Shown piece after piece: positions 5,844 to 11,951 of a stretch of 18,706 nt of DNA. Source of the stretch: DATCKG01 sp036562385 (GTDB lineage: Bacteria; Bacillota; Sulfobacillia; Symbiobacteriales; Symbiobacteriaceae); the NCBI GenBank assembly GCA_036562385.1, contig DATCKG010000050.1, positions 1 to 18,706 on the forward strand, given 5' to 3'. Position numbers and translations under genes: made by a program. The notes beneath the pieces are model-generated. The model saw only the letters and a list, made by a program, of their open reading frames with translations, did not search any database and was not told the DNA's origin. Each line of letters begins with the position of its first letter. Position 1 is the first letter of the stretch.

Positions 5844-7226
5844 GTGGCGGATCTTTGCACCCAGCTGCTGAAGTTGCAGTGCCTGGTGTGCGAGAGCACC
5901 GGCGAGGCCTGCGTTGAGTCTCGCTTTACGCTGCCGCACCGGGCGAAAAAGATCGCCGAGATCCAGTCCCGGATCGTAGACCTTGACGCAGAAGTCGTGG
6001 ACGGCCAGGTCATGGTAACCGGCACCCTGCACAAGCAGATCTTCTTCGTGGGCGAGGATCATCAGGTACATCATGTTCCGGAGGATGTGCCGTTCTCCGT
6101 CTTCATCGATTGTCCCGGTGCCATGGTGGGACACCAGGCCGAGGTGACCGGGAAGATCGTCAAGCTGACTCACCATCTGGAGTTCGGCCAGGAACTGGTT
6201 CAGCGGGCTATCCTGCAGTTCGTCGTTCGGGTGACCGAGGACTGCCAGGTTCACGTTGTGCTGGATCCCAATGGCCCCCTGGTCAAGGCCGAGTGCGTCG
6301 TCGGCGAGACCACCAAGGCCGTCAGCGTGGAGAGTGTGGTGGATCTCGACCGGCCCGCCAAGAAGATCCGGGACGTCCAGGTTTCCCTGGAGGACGTGAA
6401 GGCCGAGGCTGCCGACGACCAGGTGATGATCCAGGGCGTCATCGACAAGAACATCTTTTTCATCTCGGAAGATGATGTCGAGTTCTTCCAGGAGGAGAAG
6501 GTGCCCTTCACCGCTGTGGCCGAGGTGTGCGGCACCGAACCCGGGGACAACGTCAGCTTGAAGGCGCAGATCCTGCGGGTGGACCGGTTCCTGTCCAACG
6601 GACGGGAGGTTCGGCAGCGGGTCGTCTTGTCGATTTTCGTGAAGGTGACCCGGACTTGCGAACTGAACGTGGCCGAGAGCCCCGTGGGCCCGCAGGTGAT
6701 GGCATCCCGGGTGGTGGCCAGCAACACCCGGCAGATCCTGGTGGAGAATGTGGCGAAGCTGAACCGTCCGGCCCAGAAGATCCAGGAGATCCAGGCCCGG
6801 GTAGAGGACGTGGCTGTGGAAGTGATCCCCGACAAGGTGATCATCACCGGTACCTTGCACAAGCAGATCTTCTTTGTGGGCGAGGACGACATCGTCCGGC
6901 ACATGGGCGAGGACATTCCCTTTACCACCTTCGTGGATCTGCCGGGGATCAAGCCCGGAGACAGCGTCACCATCTCACCGGTGGTGGAGCACGTCGGATT
7001 TGACCTGATCGACCCGAAGTACGTGAAGGCGCATGACAGCCGTTTCGGCCACGACGACCATGACGACTACGACGACGAGGATTACGAAGAGGACGGGTCC
7101 GAGTTCCCGGTCTTCCGCCGGCTGATTCAGCGGTCGGTGATTCAGCTCCACGTGACGGGAAGCCAGGAGCACCCGATTCGAATCGCCACGGCCCCTGCGC
7201 CGGTCAATCTGGCAACCGGTCTGTAA
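5844..7226 (+). CDS. Three-domain SPOCS (DUF3794) protein, probable spore-coat/exosporium protein
   Basis: A 460-aa protein made of three tandem SPOCS domains, the fold found in SipL and other Clostridia spore-morphogenesis proteins. The repeat period is about 138 residues, marked by KKIAEIQ (about 35), KKIRDVQ (173) and QKIQEIQ (311), each followed by a V.GTLHKQIFFVGED-type strand (domain 2 has GVIDKNIFFISED). Domain 3 carries an unusual insert rich in Asp, Glu, His and Tyr (about residues 394-415). There is no signal peptide or membrane segment, as expected for a mother-cell protein assembled from the cytoplasm. The GTG at 5844 has GGAAGGGGG 10 nt upstream; the open frame extends 80 codons further but overlaps the RRM terminator. 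Function in the coat is inferred from the family. A second SPOCS-like gene lies at 8859-10469. Confidence 0.88.
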   Translation: MADLCTQLLKLQCLVCESTGEACVESRFTLPHRAKKIAEIQSRIVDLDAEVVDGQVMVTGTLHKQIFFVGEDHQVHHVPEDVPFSVFIDCPGAMVGHQAEVTGKIVKLTHHLEFGQELVQRAILQFVVRVTEDCQVHVVLDPNGPLVKAECVVGETTKAVSVESVVDLDRPAKKIRDVQVSLEDVKAEAADDQVMIQGVIDKNIFFISEDDVEFFQEEKVPFTAVAEVCGTEPGDNVSLKAQILRVDRFLSNGREVRQRVVLSIFVKVTRTCELNVAESPVGPQVMASRVVASNTRQILVENVAKLNRPAQKIQEIQARVEDVAVEVIPDKVIITGTLHKQIFFVGEDDIVRHMGEDIPFTTFVDLPGIKPGDSVTISPVVEHVGFDLIDPKYVKAHDSRFGHDDHDDYDDEDYEEDGSEFPVFRRLIQRSVIQLHVTGSQEHPIRIATAPAPVNLATGL

Positions 7227-7302
7227 ACCGTGGCAAGTCTTGCCGGGACCAGGGCACCCGGGGGGCTGTACAGCGGTCCTGGGCCGGCCGACGCCAAGGG
7301 AA

Positions 7303-7337
7303 AGGGAGACGCCCCGGTTTGGGGTGTCTCCCTCTGT
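7303..7337 (+). terminator. Intrinsic terminator after the first SPOCS gene
   Basis: AGGGAGACGCCCC (7303-7315), loop GGTTT, GGGGTGTCTCCCT (7321-7333), with one G-T pair, then a moderately T-rich TCTGTGTATG. It begins 77 nt after the stop and marks the left border of the repeat region. Confidence 0.65.
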
Positions 7338-7404
7338 GTATGCCTGACGATGGTGACAGGGCCGGTGCCGGGGGACCGGATGGGGCCTCCCGGGCGTATG
7401 GGGG

Positions 7405-7423
7405 TTGTTCGCAGGAATTGTGG
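7405..7423 (-). repeat. 19-bp repeat copy 1
   Basis: Reads CCACAATTCCTGCGAACAA on the minus strand. A perfect 12-bp palindrome, GCTGGCGCCAGC (7439-7450), lies 15 nt on its 5' side. Confidence 0.75.
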
Positions 7424-7508
7424 CTCGTGCGAATCGGTGCTGGCGCCAGCGGGAGCAGGTGCCAATCGGTACGGGCGCCCGGCAGGAGCCTTTCCGGCTT
7501 CATGGCGT

Positions 7509-7527
7509 CTGTTCGCAGGAATTGTTG
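7509..7527 (-). repeat. 19-bp repeat copy 2
   Basis: Reads CAACAATTCCTGCGAACAG on the minus strand, with the same AATTCCTGCG centre as copy 1. Its 3' tail (ACGCCATGAAGCCGGAAAGG) resembles the tail after the copy at 7945. Confidence 0.75.
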
Positions 7528-7602
7528 CGGAGCCCGGAGAGCACGCCTGCCCGCTGTGCCCCGCCGTTGTGCGAACCTGTGGCTTCTCCCGGCCCGTCGA
7601 GT

Positions 7603-7621
7603 TTGTTCGCAGAAACTGTGG
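7603..7621 (-). repeat. 19-bp repeat copy 3
   Basis: Reads CCACAGTTTCTGCGAACAA on the minus strand. A CTGGGG/CCCCAG hairpin sits on its 5' side. A degenerate relative, TTGTGCGAACCTGTGG, lies 20 nt to the left at 7567-7582. Confidence 0.75.
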
Positions 7622-7672
7622 CTGGGGCTGGCGCAGCACCCCAGGGAGAACCGCTTTCAGCCACAGGTAGGC

Positions 7673-7733
7673 CACTTCGACCGGGTGCGCCTCCACACGC
7701 AGGCGGGCACCTCGATCGGGTGCGCCCCCACAA
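7673..7733 (+). repeat. 35-bp-period tandem duplication leading into repeat copy 4
   Basis: The 26-nt segments at 7673-7698 and 7708-7733 match at 22 positions (shared core CGGGTGCGCC). The second runs into the intact repeat at 7728, while the first ends in a decayed core (CCACACGCAGG). This suggests that the unit duplicated together with its upstream flank. Confidence 0.6.
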
Positions 7734-7746
7734 CATTTGCGAACAG
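7728..7746 (+). repeat. 19-bp repeat copy 4
   Basis: CCACAACATTTGCGAACAG, the first plus-orientation copy. It is preceded by GGGCACC...GGGTGCGCCC, which can fold as a bulged hairpin ending at the repeat. Confidence 0.75.
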
Positions 7747-7823
7747 TTGGCAGAGGGCGGAGGGTGCCTTGCCTTTCCGTCTGGATGGCGCAGCCACAGG
7801 GCTCGCAACCCGAAATGGGTGTG

Positions 7824-7842
7824 CCACAACGTTTGCGAACAA
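7824..7842 (+). repeat. 19-bp repeat copy 5
   Basis: CCACAACGTTTGCGAACAA, the closest copy to the plus-orientation consensus. ACCC-gaaat-GGGT lies just upstream, and the tail TCGGTATGGGTCCGGAAG follows. Confidence 0.78.
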
Positions 7843-7887
7843 TCGGTATGGGTCCGGAAGATCACCCCTGGTGTTCCCGGCGCTCAT

Positions 7888-7906
7888 CCACAACGCTTGC
7901 GGACAA
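7888..7906 (+). repeat. 19-bp repeat copy 6
   Basis: CCACAACGCTTGCGGACAA, with A-to-G at position 15. The upstream TCAT makes TCATCCACA, one mismatch from a DnaA box, but no other copy shares this. Confidence 0.72.
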
Positions 7907-7944
7907 CGAGTCGAAGGGAACACACCTTCGGACCGGCCGCACAG

Positions 7945-7963
7945 CCACAAGGTTTGCGAACAA
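7945..7963 (+). repeat. 19-bp repeat copy 7
   Basis: CCACAAGGTTTGCGAACAA, followed by the best example of the 3' tail (TCCGTAGGCGCTCCGGAAGG). Confidence 0.77.
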
Positions 7964-8081
7964 TCCGTAGGCGCTCCGGAAGGCCCTTGGGATTGCCCGG
8001 GTGAGGGGTAAGTACACTTCCCGGATCGGATGAGCAACCAAGAAGTGCCCTGGGCCTTTCCGCCTGGGAATATCAATCGAA

Positions 8082-8111
8082 GGGCGCGCTGCCCGATACG
8101 GGTGCGCGCCC
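8082..8111 (-). terminator. Hairpin terminator of pfpI, abutting repeat copy 8
   Basis: GGGCGCGC (8082-8089) pairs with GCGCGCCC (8104-8111), extended by an inner CCCG/CGGG. On the minus strand it is followed by TTCGATTGATATT. It lies 28 nt beyond the pfpI stop, and its last two bases are the first two of repeat copy 8. Confidence 0.6.
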
Positions 8112-8128
8112 ACAGCATTTGCGAACGA
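8110..8128 (+). repeat. 19-bp repeat copy 8
   Basis: CCACAGCATTTGCGAACGA, 11 nt from the pfpI stop codon. It shares the upstream CGGGTGCGC...CC flank with copy 4, here forming the 3' arm of the pfpI terminator hairpin. Confidence 0.72.
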
Positions 8129-8139
8129 CCCACTGGCGT

Positions 8140-8721
8140 CTACGGACGGATCTCCGTACCCAGGACCTTGAGGAACTGCGCCAGCCAGGCGGGATGCGCA
8201 GGCCAGGCCGGGGCGGTAACCAGATTGCCATCGGTGTAGGCCTGATCGACTGCAATATCCACGTACGTTCCGCCGGAGCGGGTGACATCCGGACCGCAGG
8301 CGGGGTACGCCGAACACCGCTTCCCTTCCAGCACGCCCGCGGCAGCCAGCACCAGGGGGCCATGGCAAATGGCGGCGATGGGTTTGTTGGCCTCGGCGAA
8401 GTGGCGGACAATCTCCAGTACCCTGGGGTTGAGGCGGATGTACTCCGGCGCCCGACCGCCGGGGATGACCAGGGCGTCGTAGGTGGCTGGGTCGACCTCG
8501 TCGAAGGTGGCGTTCAGGGCGAAGTTGTGGCCGGGCTTTTCGCTGTAGGTCTGATCGCCCTCAAAATCGTGAATCGCCGTCCGCACCTTTTCGCCTGCCT
8601 TCTTTCCCGGGCACACCGCGTGAACCGTGTGCCCCACCACCTGCAGGGCCTGGAAGGGGACCATCACCTCGTAGTCCTCCACATAGTCGCCCACCAGCAT
8701 CAGGATCCGTTTTGTGGCCAT
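8140..8721 (-). CDS. DJ-1/PfpI family protein
   Basis: A 193-aa cytoplasmic protein of the PfpI/YhbO branch of the DJ-1 superfamily, whose members are described as proteases, glyoxalases or protein deglycases and are often stress-related. The nucleophile elbow AAICHGP puts the reactive Cys at residue 119, next to His120. The conserved acidic residue is likely Glu18 in DYVEDYE, and ALVIPGGRAPEYIR is a standard family segment. The ATG at 8721 has AAGGAGGGG 8 nt upstream; an open-frame extension to 8772 has no such site and would run into the divergent promoter region. The stop is followed at once by repeat copy 8 and a hairpin. It is divergent from the second SPOCS-like gene. The exact reaction cannot be set from sequence. 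Confidence 0.92.
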   Translation of the reverse strand: MATKRILMLVGDYVEDYEVMVPFQALQVVGHTVHAVCPGKKAGEKVRTAIHDFEGDQTYSEKPGHNFALNATFDEVDPATYDALVIPGGRAPEYIRLNPRVLEIVRHFAEANKPIAAICHGPLVLAAAGVLEGKRCSAYPACGPDVTRSGGTYVDIAVDQAYTDGNLVTAPAWPAHPAWLAQFLKVLGTEIRP

Positions 8722-8858
8722 CTCATGCCCCTCCTTCTCGCTCGCGTCCCGAAGCACAGACGTATTCGACATCGTTTGACAACATTCCTGCGATTGGCAC
8801 GATTCGGTCTAGACTGTCTGCCGCTGTGCATAGGCTCCCCCGGAGAGGAGGGAGGGGC
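8722..8858. promoter_or_regulatory. Divergent promoter region of pfpI and the second SPOCS gene
   Basis: A perfect TTGACA (8776-8781) reads toward the SPOCS-like gene but has no good -10 at 17-18 nt. On the other strand TTGTCA overlaps it. The segment CAACATTCCTGCGA (8780-8793) contains ATTCCTGCGA, identical to the centre of repeat copies 1 and 2, so it may be a partial repeat lying over the promoter. Confidence 0.35.
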
Positions 8859-10469
8859 GTGATCAGCTACCGGGCCACCCTGCCGGCACCGCCGGCGGCT
8901 GTTGTGGCGGTGTGGGTACGGCCGGTCAGGCAACCCCGGTGGCATCTGGGGGGAGACCTTCCGTCCCAGGCCTTTCGGGTCACGATTCGCTATGCCTTGC
9001 ATGACGGGCGGGTGCGGGCCCATCGGGGGCTGGTTTGGGTGGCTGTCTCACCCGATCGTCCACTGCGGGTGGTGGCCTGGCAGGTGGACGGCTCGGCGGT
9101 GGCGGTAGCGCTGATGGCTTCGTCCCGGTCCCGGGAGCGGCGTGGCTGCCAGTGTTTCGCCGACCGATTTGTCCTGCCCGTTGTGTGGCAAGCCCCGGGA
9201 GTCCAGGCCCTGGAGGCGGCCGATGTACATGTGAAGGCCGCGGCCTCTGGCCGCGGCGATGCCCTGCTGGTGCGGGGAGTGGTATCCATCCGGCTGCAGG
9301 GCCAGGGTGTGGAGGTTCCCGTGCGGATTCCGTTCGGCCGCCTTCTTGCCTTCTCAGAGGCAGGGGAGTTGCGGTGGCGGGTCCGGGGCGGGGTGGCAGG
9401 GATGCACCTGGCTGTTGGTCCGGACGGGGAAATCCGCGGTGAGGTGGCGTTGAAGGTGGTGTACCAAGGGACGCCTGCCGCAGTGGAGCCGTCGGGGGAG
9501 GTGGGGGGCATCCTGCAGGTACGGGAGATGACAGCCACTGTCGCCGCGGCCAAGGCCGAGCCTGCGGGGAGCGACCTGGTGCTCGTGCAGGGGATGGTTG
9601 AGGTGGATATCTACTGGGTGGATTCCAATCATCGGAGCCGGTGGACAGGCAAGGCGGTACCCTTTGGCGGGATCGCCCGGCTGCCGGGGATCCAGGAGGG
9701 GGACCGACTGGAGGTTCAGGCTGAGGTCCAGCGGATTCGAGAGAAGCCCCGCTGCGCACCGGGAACGGCGATCCTCTTGCTGAAGGCCACCGTGACCCAC
9801 CTGCGGCTTACGGAGGTGAACCTGGGGGAAGGGTGCTACCGGCTGGAAAGAGTACTGGGCCAGGTGTCCCTCCCGATTGAAGTGACCGTGCAGTGGGCCG
9901 AGCCGGCGTGGCTCACCGGGGACTTGCCGGAAGAGGACTGGACTGTGCCCGAACTGGGGCTGCCGGGACCCTGGCGCGAGCTTTCGATGGAGGCCGGCGC
10001 CCGGACGGGCTCTGGAGACCGGTGGCAGCTGCAGGCTGGTCTCAAAGGTGAAGTGGTCGGGGGAGACGCAGGGGCTGGTGGCTGGCGCCGGACCGGCGCC
10101 CGGGAAGGAAGTCTGCCGCCGGGCTTCGGCGCCTGTGCAGCGGTGTTGCCATCGCTTCAGCGGTTGGGACCGGAGGGACTGTCCGGACGGATGGCGGTGG
10201 TGCCGGCTCCAACTGCCCTGCGGCAGCAGGCACCTCGAAGGGTTCATGTGGGGCATCTGGACGTGCCGGGAGCGGTTCGGTGGATCCTCGGGATCTGGGG
10301 GGAAGGGGGAAGGAGCAGCCGGGTGCAGGTCCTGGTGGCTGACGAACACGGTCTCCGGCTGGTGGAGGGGCCGATCTTAAAGCATGGGAAAGTCGATCGC
10401 CCCGCGGCGCTGACTGTCTATCCCGGGGAAGGGAAAACGCGGGGGCTGGTGGTGGTCGGTGAGTATTGA
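8859..10469 (+). CDS. Divergent SPOCS-like (DUF3794-related) protein
   Basis: A 536-aa protein with no signal peptide or membrane helix. Two segments follow the SPOCS pattern: about residues 118-222, with DALLVRGVVSIRL then VPVRIPFGRLLAF, and about 222-325, with DLVLVQGMVEVDIYWVD, KAVPFGGIARLPGIQEGDRL and a beta-strand run ILLLKATVTHLRLTEV. Conservation is weaker than in the protein at 5844-7226, and sequence before 118 and after 330 is not recognised, apart from a short GEV repeat and a Val-rich end. GTG 8859 follows AGGAGGGAGGGG at 7-nt spacing; the frame stays open back to 8712 across the divergent promoter. A spore-coat role is inferred only from the domain. Composition is strongly Gly/Arg/Val-rich. 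The tRNA-Val promoter starts 16 nt after the stop. Confidence 0.7.
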   Translation: MISYRATLPAPPAAVVAVWVRPVRQPRWHLGGDLPSQAFRVTIRYALHDGRVRAHRGLVWVAVSPDRPLRVVAWQVDGSAVAVALMASSRSRERRGCQCFADRFVLPVVWQAPGVQALEAADVHVKAAASGRGDALLVRGVVSIRLQGQGVEVPVRIPFGRLLAFSEAGELRWRVRGGVAGMHLAVGPDGEIRGEVALKVVYQGTPAAVEPSGEVGGILQVREMTATVAAAKAEPAGSDLVLVQGMVEVDIYWVDSNHRSRWTGKAVPFGGIARLPGIQEGDRLEVQAEVQRIREKPRCAPGTAILLLKATVTHLRLTEVNLGEGCYRLERVLGQVSLPIEVTVQWAEPAWLTGDLPEEDWTVPELGLPGPWRELSMEAGARTGSGDRWQLQAGLKGEVVGGDAGAGGWRRTGAREGSLPPGFGACAAVLPSLQRLGPEGLSGRMAVVPAPTALRQQAPRRVHVGHLDVPGAVRWILGIWGEGGRSSRVQVLVADEHGLRLVEGPILKHGKVDRPAALTVYPGEGKTRGLVVVGEY

Positions 10470-10484
10470 AACGACAATTCTCAG

Positions 10485-10513
10485 TAGACATGAGCCCCGG
10501 AACATGCTACAAT
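10485..10513 (+). promoter_or_regulatory. Sigma-A promoter of tRNA-Val
   Basis: TAGACA (10485-10490), 17 nt, TACAAT (10508-10513): five of six matches in each box, 19 nt between the -10 and the tRNA 5' end. One of the best promoters in the window. Confidence 0.8.
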
Positions 10514-10532
10514 CAAGAACGCCGCTACGGAC

Positions 10533-10608
10533 GGTCGCTTAGCTCAGTTGGTAGAGCGCGTGCCTTACACGCATGAGGTCGGGGGTTCGAGTCCCTCAGC
10601 GACCACCA
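10533..10608 (+). tRNA. tRNA-Val (anticodon UAC), CCA encoded
   Basis: A full cloverleaf: acceptor GGTCGCT/AGCGACC, D arm GCTC-AGTTGGTA-GAGC, anticodon stem CGTGC/GCATG around loop CTTACAC (anticodon TAC, reading GUA and other valine codons), a 5-nt variable loop AGGTC, and T arm GGGGG-TTCGAGT-CCCTC. The discriminator is A at 10605 and CCA (10606-10608) is in the DNA. It has its own promoter and lies just after the second SPOCS gene. Confidence 0.97.
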
Positions 10609-10624
10609 GTATTCATGCGGGTTT

Positions 10625-10663
10625 GCGGGTTAGGCGGTAGGAACATGGCAGAAACTAACCCGC
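10625..10663. repeat. 9-bp perfect inverted repeat downstream of tRNA-Val
   Basis: GCGGGTTAG (10625-10633) pairs with CTAACCCGC (10655-10663) around a 21-nt loop, with no T-run on either side. It starts 17 nt after the tRNA and may act in 3' processing or as a weak stem before the terminator at 10677. Confidence 0.5.
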
Positions 10664-10676
10664 GAAGAAAATTGTC

Positions 10677-10705
10677 AGGCCGGGTGTAAGCCCGGCCTTC
10701 TTGTC
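10677..10705 (+). terminator. Intrinsic terminator of the tRNA-Val transcript
   Basis: AGGCCGGG (10677-10684), loop TGTAAG, CCCGGCCT (10691-10698), then TCTTGTCGTT. The rest of the gap up to 10854 shows only a weak CTCGCC/GGCGAG pairing (10803-10839) and no gene. Confidence 0.7.
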
Positions 10706-10854
10706 GTTCAGGGAACTCTCTGTTTACGCTTCCACGAGGCGAGCGCCTGAGCCGTTCCCGATATCGCCAAGTTTCCGCAAACCAAACCGCGTTGTTGGAC
10801 GACTCGCCAGCAGGGTCTGTTTGCCGGCGTTTGGGCGAGACTTCAAGCGCCTGG

Positions 10855-10881
10855 ACAAAAAAACAAGCGGGCGTACGCCCG
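10855..10881 (-). terminator. Intrinsic terminator of the GNAT gene
   Basis: On the minus strand CGGGC-GTAC-GCCCG (10868-10881) is followed by CTTGTTTTTTTG (seven T in a row, 10857-10863). It lies 37 nt beyond the GNAT stop. Confidence 0.8.
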
Positions 10882-10918
10882 ATCACTGCTCAGGGAAATG
10901 CCGGCCCTCTTGGGGGGT

Positions 10919-11815
10919 TCAATCTTTCGGACAGGCCCCCTCGTCGACCTCTACATCCCGCTCCAGCTTGGTCCACTTGGCCACCGGGATCTCCTGGCGG
11001 AAGCCGATCCGGCGGCAGAACTGGACCGCTGCGGCGTTATCCAGCCGGACCGCTGCCTTGACGGGAACCGGCTGGTCGGCCTGTGCCCAAAATTCCGTCA
11101 ATACGACCCGCAGCAGTCCGCTGCCCAGACCGCGCCGGCGGTAGTCGGGGTCGATACATAGCGCCCGGATAAACGGAATGGGCAGATCCAGCCGGCAGAA
11201 TCCTACTACTTGCCCGTCCTCTTCCACCACCCGGCACCGGGGTATCGCTGCGGCCCACCGGTCCCGGCTTTCGTTGTCGGCCGGGAAGGCCTGCGAGTGG
11301 AGCTGTAGGATCCGGTCCAGGTCCTCCGGCCGGGCCGGCCGAACCTTTCTTGCCACCTCGGGTGAGGGCGCGGCAATTTCGCCGGGGAAGGCCCAGCACA
11401 GGAGGGTCTCAGGCGATTCTGTGTCCGGATGGTATCCCCGCCACTCCGCCCAGGCCGCCCCGGACCGATTGTTCAGTCCGATCAGCATCGAGCAGGCCTC
11501 GGCTCCTGCTTGTTTGGCCATGGTGGTGATCCGGCCCTCCAGCCATGCTCCGATGCCGGATCCTTCGTTGATGACCAGCGGGCCGTAGACCTCCGCTTCC
11601 TTGTATTCGGTCAGGCGGTACCCGGCCATGCCGACCACGGCGCCGCCCTCTTCCACCACCAGAAACACAGCGCCGGGAAAGGCTGCAACCTCTGCGGCCA
11701 CGTCTGCTGCTGTGGACCAGGTAGGCCGGCCGACCAGCCCGCGGATGGCCGCTTCGTGGGCCATGGCCGCCACGGTCGGATAATCGGCAGGGGTCATGGG
11801 TCGTATCGTAGCCAT
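10919..11815 (-). CDS. Double-domain GNAT acetyltransferase
   Basis: A 298-aa protein with two GNAT folds in tandem. The C-terminal domain (about 155-290) is complete: ALCIDPDYRRRGLGSGLL gives the acetyl-CoA-binding motif A with R-R-G-L-G, followed by VRLDNAAAVQFCRRIGF, the usual motif B ending. The N-terminal domain (about 1-145) has the strand order (AVFLVVEEGGAVVGMAGYRL, YGPLVINEGSGIGAWL) but lacks a clean R-x-x-G-x-G loop, so it may be structural or bind substrate. The substrate is unknown. AGGAGG lies 7 nt before the ATG, a sigma-A-type promoter is at 11855-11882 and a strong terminator follows, so this is a monocistronic unit divergent from the PHP gene. Confidence 0.88.
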   Translation of the reverse strand: MATIRPMTPADYPTVAAMAHEAAIRGLVGRPTWSTAADVAAEVAAFPGAVFLVVEEGGAVVGMAGYRLTEYKEAEVYGPLVINEGSGIGAWLEGRITTMAKQAGAEACSMLIGLNNRSGAAWAEWRGYHPDTESPETLLCWAFPGEIAAPSPEVARKVRPARPEDLDRILQLHSQAFPADNESRDRWAAAIPRCRVVEEDGQVVGFCRLDLPIPFIRALCIDPDYRRRGLGSGLLRVVLTEFWAQADQPVPVKAAVRLDNAAAVQFCRRIGFRQEIPVAKWTKLERDVEVDEGACPKD

Positions 11816-11854
11816 CGCAGAGCCTCCTCTCCGGGCACATCTCCCTGTGTAGGG

Positions 11855-11882
11855 GTAATGGGTATTCCCTATCGAACGTCAA
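11855..11882 (-). promoter_or_regulatory. Promoter of the GNAT gene
   Basis: On the minus strand TTGACG (11877-11882), a 16-nt spacer, CATTAC (11855-11860), 40 nt upstream of the GNAT start. Confidence 0.5.
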
Positions 11883-11951
11883 AATCCTTCTTTGACGACA
11901 AGAAAAATTGAACCGGGAGGAACCGGACGGCCGAAGGCGAAATAGCGCAGC

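Larger units (their letters stand above)
7405..8128. repeat. Array of eight degenerate 19-bp repeats between convergent genes
   Basis: Copies start at 7405, 7509, 7603 (minus orientation) and 7728, 7824, 7888, 7945, 8110 (plus). The consensus is CCACAAYNYYTGCGAACAA: A3, C4, A5, G12, G14, A16 and C17 are invariant and positions 7-10 vary. Spacing is irregular (57 to 165 bp). Many copies are followed by a weaker conserved tail of about 25 nt resembling TCCGTAGGCGCTCCGGAAGG. The 913-nt stretch 7227-8139 lies between two convergent stop codons. Its open frames read the repeat in several registers (LFANVV, CSQTLW, and others), so it is most likely non-coding. The unequal spacers and two orientations argue against CRISPR. 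A REP- or MITE-like extragenic family is the best label; function is unknown. Confidence 0.8.

Noticed and set aside
7840..7860. LexA/SOS box in the repeats (CGAAC half-site)
   Set aside because: The CGAAC half is present, but the matching GTTCG half at the right spacing is missing from every copy.
7884..7896. DnaA box or replication origin in the repeats
   Set aside because: Only one copy (TCATCCACA) approaches the DnaA box and no dnaA, dnaN or AT-rich unwinding region is present.
7405..8128. CRISPR array
   Set aside because: The repeats are degenerate, change orientation and have spacers of 38 to 146 nt; no cas genes are near.
7319..8133. Repeat-rich proteins encoded on either strand of the array
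   Set aside because: Several frames stay open, but the 19-bp motif is read in different frames from copy to copy, no frame has a Shine-Dalgarno and start suited to it, and no domain is recognisable.
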